64,000 bases of DNA from Lasiodiplodia sp. COLG20 (lineage: Eukaryota > Ascomycota > Dothideomycetes > Botryosphaeriales > Botryosphaeriaceae), in contig VNWV01000001.1 in the NCBI GenBank assembly GCA_009801085.1, forward strand, positions 3,658,001 through 3,722,000. The letters are read 5' to 3'. Within the stretch, counting starts at the first letter, position 1. The number at the start of each line of letters is the position of its first letter. The notes under the pieces are model-generated. The model had not been told where the DNA came from and searched no databases. It worked only from the letters and a program-made list of their open reading frames with translations. The position numbers and the translations under genes are program-made. Positions 37,522-48,049 of the stretch are shown piece by piece.

Positions 37522-40195
37522 GGTGGGTTTAGGTCTTTGCGTCCCTTACTGACCGCCGCACACCGTATCCCTGGTTGGAGCCCAAGGTGCCTTTCACCTC
37601 AGCTGCCATGCGGCCATGACGGGCTGATTAGGGAAGCTGATCAAAGTGGGCAGTTGCGCAATTGGACGGCTGTCGCTTCACCGGTACTCGCGATTGCAGC
37701 ACAGCCTCGTTGACACAAATACCACATCGGCTGTTGCGCTACCTCAAATTGAACGCATGCAAGAGGGTTGGCCAACCATCATCGGAAGCGAAGCCGATGG
37801 CGTTCGTGCGGGGCACCGGAGATCATAAGTATGCCTTACCCCTCCCTCAGCCTGACACTTCTGGCGCTCGCGCCATGCACTCTCCACTCTCACATGAGAC
37901 GCTGCCTTGCAGAGGCGTGTTTTATGGTGGCCCCAAATTCCGCATCTGCGCGTTTTACGGAGTTGCCTACTTTGTTCAGCCTTGCGCATTGCTTGATGCA
38001 TTATGCCTTGTCAGCAGCTGATAAAGAGCCTTGCCACACCTCAATCGTTCTTTGGACGGAAAAACAACATTGAAATTAACGCTAGAACAAACTAAGGAGT
38101 GTTAATCTGCGGAATACTACTATGGTAAGATCAATCACAGGACTGATGTGTCCTGCTGATAGCCAGCAACTCATGATCACCACCCTCTACGGGGAGCTCG
38201 GCACTCGCGGATCTGATCCTGGTGGGGGTTAATTCCTCTCCCTTCATAGCCCTGCGGGTTTTGGAGAACTCATACTGCTGTCAAACTGCTCGCACTATCC
38301 TCCTGGCGGTATATTTTATAGCGGTTCAAGCGCAACTGCAGCAAATGCTCCTATTAGCACTGCTCAGATGACTCACGGGCCAGGGCAAAGACCTACTTCC
38401 ACACGGAAATTGTCCTGGCCGTAGACGTCACTGAGCAGGCCAAGGAGTTTTCGGGGATCGATGTTCCGGCCTTCAATGATTTGCATAGGCTGAGTCCCAT
38501 AGAAGTCTCCATGCCTTGTTGCAACTGAGGCCATGTCTGCAAGAAAGTGCTTGGAAAGATTGTCGAGAATGATTTTGATTTCTGCTGCAAGTTTCTGACT
38601 GAAGGAGTCGGCAGAACTGGTATAAGTGCTAACGAGCTTTTTTACGCAAGTGCGCGTATGCTTATCAGCATCCGCCTCGCAGGACCAAGAGTAAGGCAAA
38701 AAGAGGCAACTATGCTAAGCCGCAACCAGAGTCGCACCAATTAAAGAGTTCTGCATTCCCCTGCACAACATCAGTTCGGTGATGTCCGTCTGACCACCTC
38801 CATCGCGTAAAAGGGTGGCACGTACGCATGCAGCCGCGTCTCATTTCGGAGGCGCAGCCTCAGCCAGCTCGTCCTGCGAAATATAAGCAACGTGACGTAA
38901 GTTTCGTAACGAGTTTTGAGAGGAGGCAGAACTGGTCTGGACGAGGCTGTACACGTAGGTAGACGCCCTGCGAGGCATGGCTAGACAACAGCCGCCTGCT
39001 CTTAACGCCTTGAAAGCATTGCCACTTACTTCCGTAAGAGCTCGAGGCGCGCTGATCAACCATTGCGCATTCCTGATCTGCATATGTGACGAGAAGGTCA
39101 GCCCCCAAGGGTGTCCTAAGCCCTCGCTACGAGTCGTTTTCTTGGCTCTGTACATACCCTCGCGGAGTAAGTCTGTCCCGAAAAGAGGCGCCCAAGGAGC
39201 GCCATCAGCCGCTCGGCGTCGATGTATCTCGGGACCGCCGTTGTGACAACCATGATTATGATTGGGCGTTGGTCCGGGTGCAGGATGTTTCAGGCGGTGG
39301 CTTGCGGCTGCGGAAGGTGCTTCAGGTGAAGCTGAAGGCTGCAAAATCCCACGGCTGAAGCACATGGGGACAAGGCCCTTTATGCGCGACAGCGTATCTT
39401 CGACTGTGCAGCAATTGCCGCTCGCTGCAGCAGCCTGAGCGAATCCGCTGTCGCGTATGTACCCAGCCGTGTGTTGTGCAAACCTGTGGCATTTTGAGCC
39501 TCATTGTTGTCGTGGATCAATCAAAGGAGGGCACTCGGAATGAATGGCCATGGAATTGGTTGCTCGGACCAGAGAGCTCTTTAGAGCCGACGCCACGAAA
39601 GCTGGGCTAATCATACAGTATGTTAAGGGTCCGACCCACTTAAATTCTCAGCCGCTGATCACTTCACTAAATGCAGCTCTGTTACGCAAGTTAATTACCC
39701 TCCTCAAGGGTGATGAGTGTGTTCGTAATTGAGCCATTGCGGCTCCGCGACGGAGCAAGGCTGACGTGAAGACGGAAGCTACGGCCCGCGAGGCGCCGGC
39801 GCGTCACCATGAAACATACGAACGAACACACGAGAAGAATAAGTGATCGGAAGAGCAGATGAGATTGCTATAACTCAGTGACCTATTTCCATCGAGACAA
39901 TGACGCAGGCGTTGGTCCAGTCGATGTTGCCTCGGGTTCGGAAACTTTTGGAACCGTGTTTTGGAGGATCTGGCTGCCATGAAGGATTCCCTGTCATGGG
40001 GAAGGTGTTTGGTGCAATTTGCACCTAGATTTAACGGCGCGGAAGGATCTGGTATGGGTCATGCCTGAATTGTGGCGTAGCCGGCTTGGGAGCCAAGTCT
40101 CGCTGCGTATGACTGGTAGACCTGATCTCCCCGGATCAGCGATGGTGATCAATGGTAATTATTTGTCTCTAGCACATGCTGGATAAATTGGGTAC
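37522..40195. other. Intergenic, 2.7 kb, with one gene remnant
   Basis: Apart from the remnant at 38373-38699 I recognise nothing. The rest has only short frames. It separates the CorA-like gene from the 3' end of the module-B kinase and may contain the decayed remains of an earlier module. Confidence 0.45.
38373..38699 (-). pseudogene. Gene remnant with GRNIDP tail
   Basis: The minus-strand reading contains KLAAEIKIILDNLSKHFLAD, ATRHGDFYGTQ and then IIEGRNIDPRKLLGLL and NFRVEV, ending in a stop a few residues later. The same tail (VMDGRNVDPQKLMALL, AFRVEV) recurs on the plus strand at 48798-48926. The shared, protein-like sequence argues that this was coding, probably the 3' end of a longer gene. 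I cannot name the family. No clear start or full-length frame is visible upstream, so I call it a remnant, although an unpredicted upstream exon set is possible. Confidence 0.4.
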
Positions 40196-43100
40196 TCACG
40201 GGCATGGATCGAGGGCGTACCCATTGTCACCCTCGGCGCGGCTGACTAGGGCGCGCAGGTCGTTTTCGAGCGCAGCCGCAGTGGAGCGTGCACTCGGAAC
40301 GATGCAGAGAACGTCCCGCATGATGAGACTGAGGATGTCATGGATGAGCTGCGAACATTTCGGGTGCTCGTGAAGCTTCAGAACCCATTGCTCGACTCCG
40401 TCCCGTACGCCGGCGTTTCTCTTGTTCCCATCGTGAATGAGGCTCCAGAAGTAGTCGTCGCTGATGATGCCATCCTGATTCATGATGAGAGACTGCTCCA
40501 CGCGGCTTCGAGAGAAGTCGTCGATCGCCTGCCATCCATCCAGCATCCAGCTCACCCATTCGAGGAGCAGGCAGCCGAGACTCCACAGGTCGTAAGCGCG
40601 GGACACCGGCAGGTATATATGGCACTCCGGAGGTTCGTATGTTGGCGAGCTGTATATGGTGTACGGTGCTGCCTTCGTCCTTGTGTCGCGACCGTGAAAT
40701 CTTCCAAGTCCAAAGTCCGTAATCTGGCAGACATCACCTATGGAATCTCGAAACCATAGGATGTTCTCTGGCTTCAGATCACCATGTCTGCCGTATCTCT
40801 CCTCCCCACTGCTGACGCTCATCTTCGCCTTTCCTTGCGGTGTTTCCATCACCACCTTAGTTACTGAAAGCGGGATTGTGACTTGAAAATTGTGGATGAG
40901 CCGCAATCCTTGTGTGATGCCGATCATCTGTCGGAGTGACCAGAGCACCATATCTGGTACGAATTGCGGCTGGGGGTTGAGTTCCCAGTAATCCCTGAGA
41001 TTGCCCGTCGCCCGCCGGAAGACCAAATGGTAACTGCCTTTGTACTCGTACGAGAAAAGCAACTTGACAAGATGGTTGTTTGCCTTCCCCTCCAATGCAA
41101 CAAGGATCGTTCGCTCCTTTTCGAACTCTTCTTCATCATGAAAATGAAGCTTTTTGACCGCCACTGAAAGCGGCTTTAGATTCGTCCTAGTCAGCCGACA
41201 GCTATGGGATTAGAGAGAATTACTATGCCACTTACAGACTGAACAGGCCCCTGGTGCCAGTGATGATGGGCCGGGTGGATACTTGCTTCAAACACTTCGC
41301 TGTAAGCACCTTTACTAATCAATTCCTCATGAACGAAAGGCAGAATGGTGTTGTCGTGAAATATGTAGTGTTCCTTGTCCGAAAATATAGGTACAAGAAT
41401 GAACCATTGGTCTCTGACAAAAGCGAAGCGCGCAGCGCTCTGCCAGTCTCTTGAAGATCGTATCTCGGTGCCGTTCTGCCGTGTTAGAATGCCTGTGGCG
41501 GATTGGAAGACGAACGGAAGATCGGCGTCCGTCAGCCCCTCATCGATAAACGCGCATATCTCGGCCGCCTTTCCAATGTAACCGAGAATCGCGAAGAGAT
41601 TCCTGCCGAGGTTGTGCACATTTTCGACGTAACGCGAGTCAACACCGACCCGACATTGTTCCTGAATGGCAGCGAGCGTAATGATCCTACCCTTTCTATC
41701 CTCTGGGATGTAGAAGCACTGTGCTCCGGGTCGCTGCTCCATCAGCGCATCAAACAACTCGCGCTTAAGTTTAGAGGCAGCCTTCCGGCGTGCTTTAGCG
41801 GAATTTCCGACGTCAGAGTGAGGCATTTCTGGCGCAGCGCCGGAATCTGTTGCTGGATCACTCAATCCTATATCTATTTGATGGCGAAAGCGTTAGAGAA
41901 TACATATCTAACGAGGTTTGTTGCGTATTGGAGAACATGCCTGAATTTGAATAAAGGTTTTCCGGATTATTCGCGGGAGCTTGCTCTGCAGAGTCGTCGA
42001 GGGCTTCCGCCGGAGTCTGTTCCACGTTTTCTGAGGCTTCCGCACCGGGCTGTTCCCTAGAGCTGCCCGGGGCTTCCGCAACAGGCTGTTTCTTAGATCT
42101 GACCGAGGCTTTGAAGTACTGTGCTCCACGTCCCAGCTTAATCAACGGATGAAACAGCTTGTTCCCCTGAAACTTAGAGGCAGCCCTCTGGCGGGCTTCA
42201 GCGAAACGTCCGACGTCGGGCTGAGGCATTTCCGGCGAAGGCAAGGGATCTGTTACTATATTTGATGGCCAAAGCGTTAGAGGATATATGTCTGACAAGG
42301 TTTGTTGTGTATTGGTAGCTACTCTTATCACATATTGCAAGAGTATTTCGTTTCGGAGGCGTGTTGATGTTGAAACATACCTGAGTCATCTTGCGCTGAG
42401 CCTCCATTTTCGCCGCCAACATTGACACGCGGATTCTCGCAGGCATAGTCGTTGGCCCCCTGGATGGGTGTTTCAGTATCATTCACACTTTTTTCATCCA
42501 GCGCCCATAGTAATGATGTCAAAGAGAAATCATGTACATGGTCGGCTACATGGTTCAATAAAGATTCAATGTCCATGTCCATTGAAACGTTTGATTGCGG
42601 ACAAAGGGGGCAGGACCGAATTCTTGCAGGAGACGATCGAACATATGCTGACTTGAGAAAGGGTATTTCATGTGGCTGGATTGACCCATTGAGTGTCTTT
42701 TGCAAGTGAGAGATGAAGTCCTCCTCAAGCTCGAAGTCTCTTTTGTTACAGATCGTATCGGGACACCTCCAATACTTAAAACTTTCGTGTTCGGCCCGCA
42801 TATGTCTTGTCCAAGATTCTCGATTCTCGAAGAAATTCCATGGGTTTGGACAATTCTCCAAAACGCAGGTGTAAGGTTGAATGTCCTCAGCGAGGTGCTT
42901 TCTGGTGCATCACTATCAGCAATTGTCGCAGAAAATAATGCGAATTGATGAGCGAACCTCCACTTATTTTTTTGGGTAAATTCCTTTCCGAGAGATTGGC
43001 AACAACACGGACATTCGAAGAACTGTTGTCCGGGTGCCAACTTTGGCGGGTCAGGATAGTCCGCCCCAGTAGGAGTCGATGTAACTGCAGTTGTAGGCGA

Positions 43101-44018
43101 CTGTTTCACTGTCCTTACGTGTGCCTGAATCATCGAGACAGACGTAGTTGTTGAGATCCTAGTGGGTGAAACCGGCTGTGATGCTTCCATGGAGCGGGGT
43201 TGTGTGGACTGACGGACTGGCATCTTCTTGGTCGTAAGCTTCTTGGAATGAATCTGTTGATACTTAAAGCGGTTATGACGTCTCAAGTTTGCCTCTATCA
43301 GCCGCTTTTGGATTCCGCTCAGTCGAAAAGACTCCGGTTGAGATTCAGAAGCCTTATTTTCCGAGTCATGCACCATGAAGAAGTCCTGAAGGCGTGATTC
43401 CAGATCCTGGTATGTGTGAGGATCAAACTGGTCGTCTGCCTTTCGAAATCTGGAAGGGGCGTCTGTTTTTCTGATGGCAACCGTCAACCTGGTTATCTCC
43501 TTCAGAATGGCTTCAATATCGGCGATGTTTTGGTTGAGGATAGACCTCTTGCTGTCCAACACACCGGCTGTTGGTAACGTTGATACGGTCGGTGGAGTTT
43601 TCTTATGCATTACAAGATATACGTCGTCAGAATCTTCAGGTGATGCACCGTTTACGTTCGGTAGACGGAGAGGAAACATCTTCGCCATTTTTCGAGCTGA
43701 AACGTATATTATTACGTATATTCAATTGTCTGAATAATCTCGGGACTTGCCAGTTCTGCGACATTTTTTAAGGAGTGCCATCAACGTTCGTAAGAGGTTG
43801 ATGATCACGCGCTTGATATTGGGCTCTGAATCGAGCCTATGATCAAGTGAAGCTCGCTCTGTTGCAGAAGCACCTGCCCGCTCTGACCAGAGGTTGAAGT
43901 CTGCAAGCCTGTTTTCTGCCCAGTCATTCTCCGCTAGATAAGGCATCGCAATGCATTTCTCGAAAGATTTACGACAAGCAGCTGTAGCATCAAAGATGGT
44001 CGAGTACCGTGAAAGCAT
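40196..44018 (-). CDS. C2H2 zinc finger-protein kinase, module B
   Basis: Six exons (44018-43751, 43696-42958, 42901-42381, 42255-41941, 41867-41236, 41173-40196) give about 1150 residues. Order: N-terminal fungal region (1-90) with WAENRLADFNLW and SLDHRL; helical segment; C2H2 fingers (about 310-420) with CPCCCQSL, KHLAEDIQPYTC and CPDTIC...H; linker; pre-kinase region (FDALMEQRPGAQCFYIPE); glycine loop GAYSEVF; VAVKK (Lys832); HGDLKPENILW (Asp957); DFGLGRFHG (Asp978); SPTYEPPE. Catalytic residues are intact. Intron 1 (43697-43750) and intron 4 (41868-41940) use GC donors (GCAAGT, GCATGT). The linker contains a tandem duplication that carries its intron along. The gene is divergent from protease B (285 bp between ATGs). 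The domain set suggests a signalling sensor. It is one gene, not separate finger and kinase genes, since copy C joins both parts in a single exon. Confidence 0.75.
41710..42322 (-). repeat. Tandem duplication within the module-B kinase gene
   Basis: Two direct copies of about 210-230 bp (42112-42322 and 41710-41937) lie about 390 bp apart. Shared blocks include GAGGCATTTC, AAAGCGTTAGAG and AGGTTTGTTG (plus strand). Each copy contains an intron followed by an exon reading (S/A)PEMPxxDVG...AR...AASK. The downstream copy has a GC donor where the upstream copy has GT. Paralogue C lacks this duplication, so it arose after the module duplication or was lost in C. Confidence 0.8.
41965..42100 (-). 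repeat. Imperfect 11-13 residue repeat in the kinase linker
   Basis: Between the two duplicated blocks the coding strand reads three related units: AEAPGSSREQPG, AEASENVEQTP and AEALDDSAEQAP. On the plus strand this appears as repeated GGCTTCCGC-type blocks. It looks like a small coding minisatellite within a disordered linker. Confidence 0.6.
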
Positions 44019-44303
44019 GGCTCACGATGTAGCTCTATCGATCAAGAACAGACTTCGAGGCATAGGCATAGTTCGAGCGACAAAAGGTCTTTTTTTCGGA
44101 TCGTGGGGTGAAGGCACTTGATGAGGCGAGGCGAGTCATGGCGTGTGGGGTTACCTACGTGTCACACGTAACTAAACCACGGAGGGAAGTGAAGAACCAC
44201 AGCTGATACAGGCCGACTCAGCCTTCAACTCATCGTCGCCCGCACTTCCCATCCTGCCTCATTCCGGACAGTCTCTTTGATTCCTACTCTGTATCAATGA
44301 CCC
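44019..44303. promoter_or_regulatory. Divergent promoter of module B (kinase B / protease B)
   Basis: Only 285 bp separate the two start codons, so the kinase and protease genes must share control sequence. A 15-bp inverted repeat TACGTGT-C-ACACGTA lies at 44156-44170; its two ACGTG cores resemble bZIP or bHLH sites. The block TGGCGTG(T/C)GGGG is also found in the corresponding promoter of module C, but the inverted repeat is not. Factor identity is inference. Confidence 0.45.
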
Positions 44304-47195
44304 ATGGACCACGCAGATCTACGTCTTGCCAGGGAAGCCCTGCCCGTTGTGAGTGAAATTGCAACTGAATTGGGTGCTAAGCTTGCGAGCCCTCCCCTTG
44401 TTGCGTTCGGAGCGCGCCTAGCTTGTTTCGTCGCCGAGCTCCCTGGCTCAAAAGCGGGCTCGATTAACAGCCCAACTTCGGACGACGTTTTATACAGCGT
44501 CCTTAAAGAGGTCGAAAAAGCCTGCACTGTAGGTACTTTGAATAACTCTTCTGTCACAATTTTGGTGGGCTGAATCGACATGCTTGAAGTGGTCTGAGAA
44601 GCAGGAAGAACTCGATCTTTCTACTTTAAGAGGTCTAGTAAAGAGCGGAAGAAAAAGTCAAAAAATCTTTTCTTGGAAAGCATGGTTTTCCGCAAGAAAA
44701 CTGCGCAGTAATACTCGCAGACACCTGAGGGTATATGCTTCGAGCACGGCAGAATTTGCAAAAATGCTAGAAGTAATCAAGAAGGTTACTACGCCCAGAG
44801 ATGAAGACTCTCTACTCGAAACTTCCAAATACAGTCTGGTACTTGCAGGAGAGGGGGAAATATCCCCGGACTATCCCTCACGCGTGAACAGTGAGCTTCA
44901 CGATGTGTTGAGCTTTCACGTGCCCATCTGCTCTTGCCAGCATCTTACAAGGTTGCGGCTGAATCCACGAGATTGCGTTCAAGAGAGAGGGCCAATTTGC
45001 TTCGAAATGCTCTTCTCTTCGCAGACGGATTTTGCCCGTCCTCCAACCACAACTGAGTGGATGGAAACAAAGATGCTTGTTCCAAGGTACCGAAATCAAA
45101 TTACTTTTCCTAAGCTCTGTATGGGTGATTGACGTTCAGTGAAGCAAGAATCCGAGAGAATCGCGGCCTACCTGCTATGATTCCGCTGCCAATCCGTCTG
45201 CTGCTTCGGAAACATTACCGGAGAGCAATTGGATGATAATCAACGCAGGTGATTTTTGCGCGGCGTTGAAATCGTCCGTAAATACTCAGTTGTATTTTCA
45301 TATTCAGCATCCGTGGTTGAGCAAGATGGACAGAGAAGAAGCTCTCGAGCGCAAGGCCGAAGCTACGGGAAGTATCCCGCTTTACCAAGCTTTCGAGACA
45401 CGATACATGAGCCGCAAGACACGATGCATCCTCGCGTACACACTTGCTAAATCCGTTTGGCAATACTACGGCTCGGATTGGATGAAATATCCCTGGACCA
45501 GGGAGAATATCCACCTCTTGAACGATGAACTGCCACAGCGAGACTTCAGCACACGTTCATACCTGTTCAGGCCGTACTTTGCCGTAGACTTCACGGGAGA
45601 TACAAGAACTGTTCCAGAATATATTGAGGGTGGGATGCTCTGGCATCGCTATCCTCAGGTTCTGGCCCTCGGCATCTTATTGATTGAGGTAGCCAAGGGA
45701 AAGCCTTTCGAAATTCCAAACATTCTCCTCGATTACTCCGAATATTCTATCAACCAATACGTCAAGTCTGCAATGATAGCGTTGGAGAAGGACGGACTCT
45801 TTGAGAAGAAGGAAGACGACTTTGATTCGTACCGCAATGCAGTAGAGAGTTGCCTGAAATTCGGCCAATTCTTCGAGCTTCCCTGCATTTCTGGTCATCA
45901 ACAGCCAAGAGGAAGAGAAAATAGTCTAGAAGAGCGCCGAGCAATTATCTACAGGAAAATTGTTCAACCATTGAAAGAGCTGTTAAAAGGTACTTGGTGG
46001 TTAGCGGGGATTGACGAAATGAGGCAAGATCTTGGTCTTGAATTGACAAATTCCCTCAACGATACGTCCGAGATATCCCAAACAAGGCCTACCCGATCTG
46101 CCGACAACAGAAGAACCGAACCGGGTCGAGGAAATCCAAACGGCCAGCGACTTCTGCTCAATAGAATCGCTCGGTAAGAACTCTATGCCTCGGAACACTC
46201 AAAATGCTAATGGCTTCTCAGAATAACACCTTCATCGTGGATTTCTGGACTTTTGTCTATATCCGAGACCTTTTCAGAGCTCAATGCCTCCCAGCCTGTT
46301 CGCGTAGCAGTAATTGACACCGGTTGTGACCTTACCGCACCAATCTTTGACGTTTCAGGGTACGAGTCTCGCTTAAGGGGACATTGGACAGACTGGCTTG
46401 ATGGGTCTCCTCGACCACTGGATGAACACGGTCACGGGACTGAAATAGTCTCCTTGTTGCTGCGTATTCTGCCGAATGCCGAAATTTTCGTCGCGCGAGT
46501 GGCGAGAAACCAACAGGACCTTGATACGGCTGGTGAACTTATTGTTAAGGTGGGAACGCATTCCGGCAACAAGTAGAACTTTACTAAGATGCACCCAGGC
46601 AATCGACCATGCGGCGATCGAGTGGACGGCTGATATCATTACCATGTCCTTCGGGTTTCCCCGCGACGACCCGTCAATTCGACAGGCTATCCAGAGAGCC
46701 GAAATTGCTCGTCGTCAGTCTATTATCTTTTTTGCCGCAGCTGCCAACGAGGGATCAAATACGGAAGAGCTTTTCCCTGCAAACTTTGATCCCGTCATCC
46801 CTATACGTGGCACCGACTGTGCTGGCGCTTTTGTACCGCTCTACGATCCTGATGTTGCTCGTACCAGACGTGGTATGCAGTTGTACGGGACTCTCGGAGA
46901 AAACGTACCGTGGTGTTGGCCGGATATAGATAGACTCAGCTCAGGGTGTTCAATTGCGACACCCATTGCCGCTGGAATCGCCGCTTTGATCATACAATGC
47001 GTATCATCCACACCGACTTTCAATGAGAACGATCAACAAAAGATACGGACGAGAAGAGCAATTCTGGAAGTATTTTATGAAATTTCCGTTGAGAAAGCTG
47101 TCAACCGGCGCTACATTAACCCGCGCAATCTTGTAGATAATGGGGGTCAGCCAAATATGGCCATGATTCGACATGTATTAGGCAGAATTTCCTAA
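44304..47195 (+). CDS. DUF7580-like plus S8 subtilisin protease, module B
   Basis: Five exons (44304-44528, 44590-45086, 45145-46173, 46222-46549, 46599-47195) give about 891 residues. Residues 1-240 are a helical N-terminal region (start MDHADLRLAREALPVV). The middle (about 280-570) matches the fungal DUF7580 pattern: CILAYTLAKSVWQYYGSDW, ENIHLL, HRYPQVLALGILLIEVAKG, EERRAIIYRKIVQPL. The C-terminal third is peptidase S8, with Asp616 (AVIDTGCD), His655 (HGHGTEIVSL), oxyanion Asn in AAANEGSN and Ser811 (SGCSIATPIAAG), so a complete triad. There is no signal peptide, so it is cytosolic. It sits head-to-head with kinase B and ends 2 bp before the stop of the gasdermin-like gene. By analogy with Podospora HET-Q2, cleavage of that neighbour is inferred. 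Exons 2 and 5 equal those of copy C in length. Confidence 0.8.
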
Positions 47196-47197
47196 GT

Positions 47198-48049
47198 TCA
47201 CCAACTCTCTTCATCAGGGAAAGAGATACAAACGCAAACTTCCTTTCCATCAGTGAACTCAACTGCTTTCGGTGAAATATCCTTTCGATCAAGAGCCGAT
47301 AGGCTGGTTGCCGTAGCATCCGCTGTCTCCACCTCAGTCTCTGGTTCCTTCTCCTCTTTGTCCCCAAGGAAGGCAGCTTTTGACCGGAATTCCCTTGTCT
47401 CCAAAGACTTTTCTTTCCAACCCTTCAGTCGAATTTCCAGCAGCTGGTAGGCGAAGACGACATCTTCTCGGGCCCGAGATGAATCCCGCTGGCTTTTATC
47501 CCTCGTGAGTTCCACGTTGCCTGCGAGGGAAACACCTTCAACCACAGGAGCGGAGGCGCCAGCACTGATGCCCTTGTGCACCCCGCGCTCGGTGGCTATC
47601 TCCAGATTCTCGGCAATCTTGATGCCGGAGATCATGTACACGGGACATGATCTGACACGGCCGGATTGCAGCACGTTTCGAACTCTCGGAACATTCACCC
47701 GCTTGTGAAGTTCTTCCTCACTAGGTTCGGACTTGAAGTAGGTAGTCTTGAGGCTGCTCATGTTGTACTCAGTGCTGGTCTCCTTGCTGAAGTTGGTGCT
47801 CAAGTTGATGCCGACATTTGCCAGGAACTGCGCCCAGACACTGACGCTAACACCCTGTCTGGCACTGCGATGAGTGACGAAGTCGTCTTCGAAGACGGTC
47901 TCAATCTCCGGTTGGGCCGTGCCCGAGTCAGTCTTCGTGAGGACCCGGTGCGGCCGAAAAGGATCTGCAATGATGTTCCCCAACGCGATCGGTCCATCAG
48001 GGCGAAAATTAAAGTTGGGCGCAAGTAGATAGGTCCTAACGGGCGCCAT
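47198..48049 (-). CDS. Fungal gasdermin-like protein (RCD-1/HET-Q1 type), module B
   Basis: A single exon of 283 residues. The N-terminus (TYLLAPNFNFRPDGPIALGN, then ADPFRPHR) is the pattern I associate with fungal gasdermin-like proteins RCD-1 and HET-Q1, which form membrane pores that kill the cell. The length fits (about 260-280). The middle has IYMISGIKIAENLE-like strands (here VYMISGIKIAENLE) and the end of the core is FAYQLLEIRLKGW. After residue 229 comes an acidic linker (DKEEKEPETEVETADATATS) and a tail of about 35 residues; HET-Q1 is activated by removing a comparably short C-terminal piece. The gene is convergent with the S8 protease gene, with stops 2 bp apart, as expected for a protease/gasdermin pair. 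The family call rests on recognition and context, without a search; an uncharacterised fungal family is the alternative. Confidence 0.68.
   Translation of the reverse strand: MAPVRTYLLAPNFNFRPDGPIALGNIIADPFRPHRVLTKTDSGTAQPEIETVFEDDFVTHRSARQGVSVSVWAQFLANVGINLSTNFSKETSTEYNMSSLKTTYFKSEPSEEELHKRVNVPRVRNVLQSGRVRSCPVYMISGIKIAENLEIATERGVHKGISAGASAPVVEGVSLAGNVELTRDKSQRDSSRAREDVVFAYQLLEIRLKGWKEKSLETREFRSKAAFLGDKEEKEPETEVETADATATSLSALDRKDISPKAVEFTDGKEVCVCISFPDEESW

Noticed and set aside
42328..42861. Reading the zinc-finger part and the kinase part of module B as separate genes
   Set aside because: In module C both parts lie within one uninterrupted exon, and in module B compatible splice sites join them in frame.
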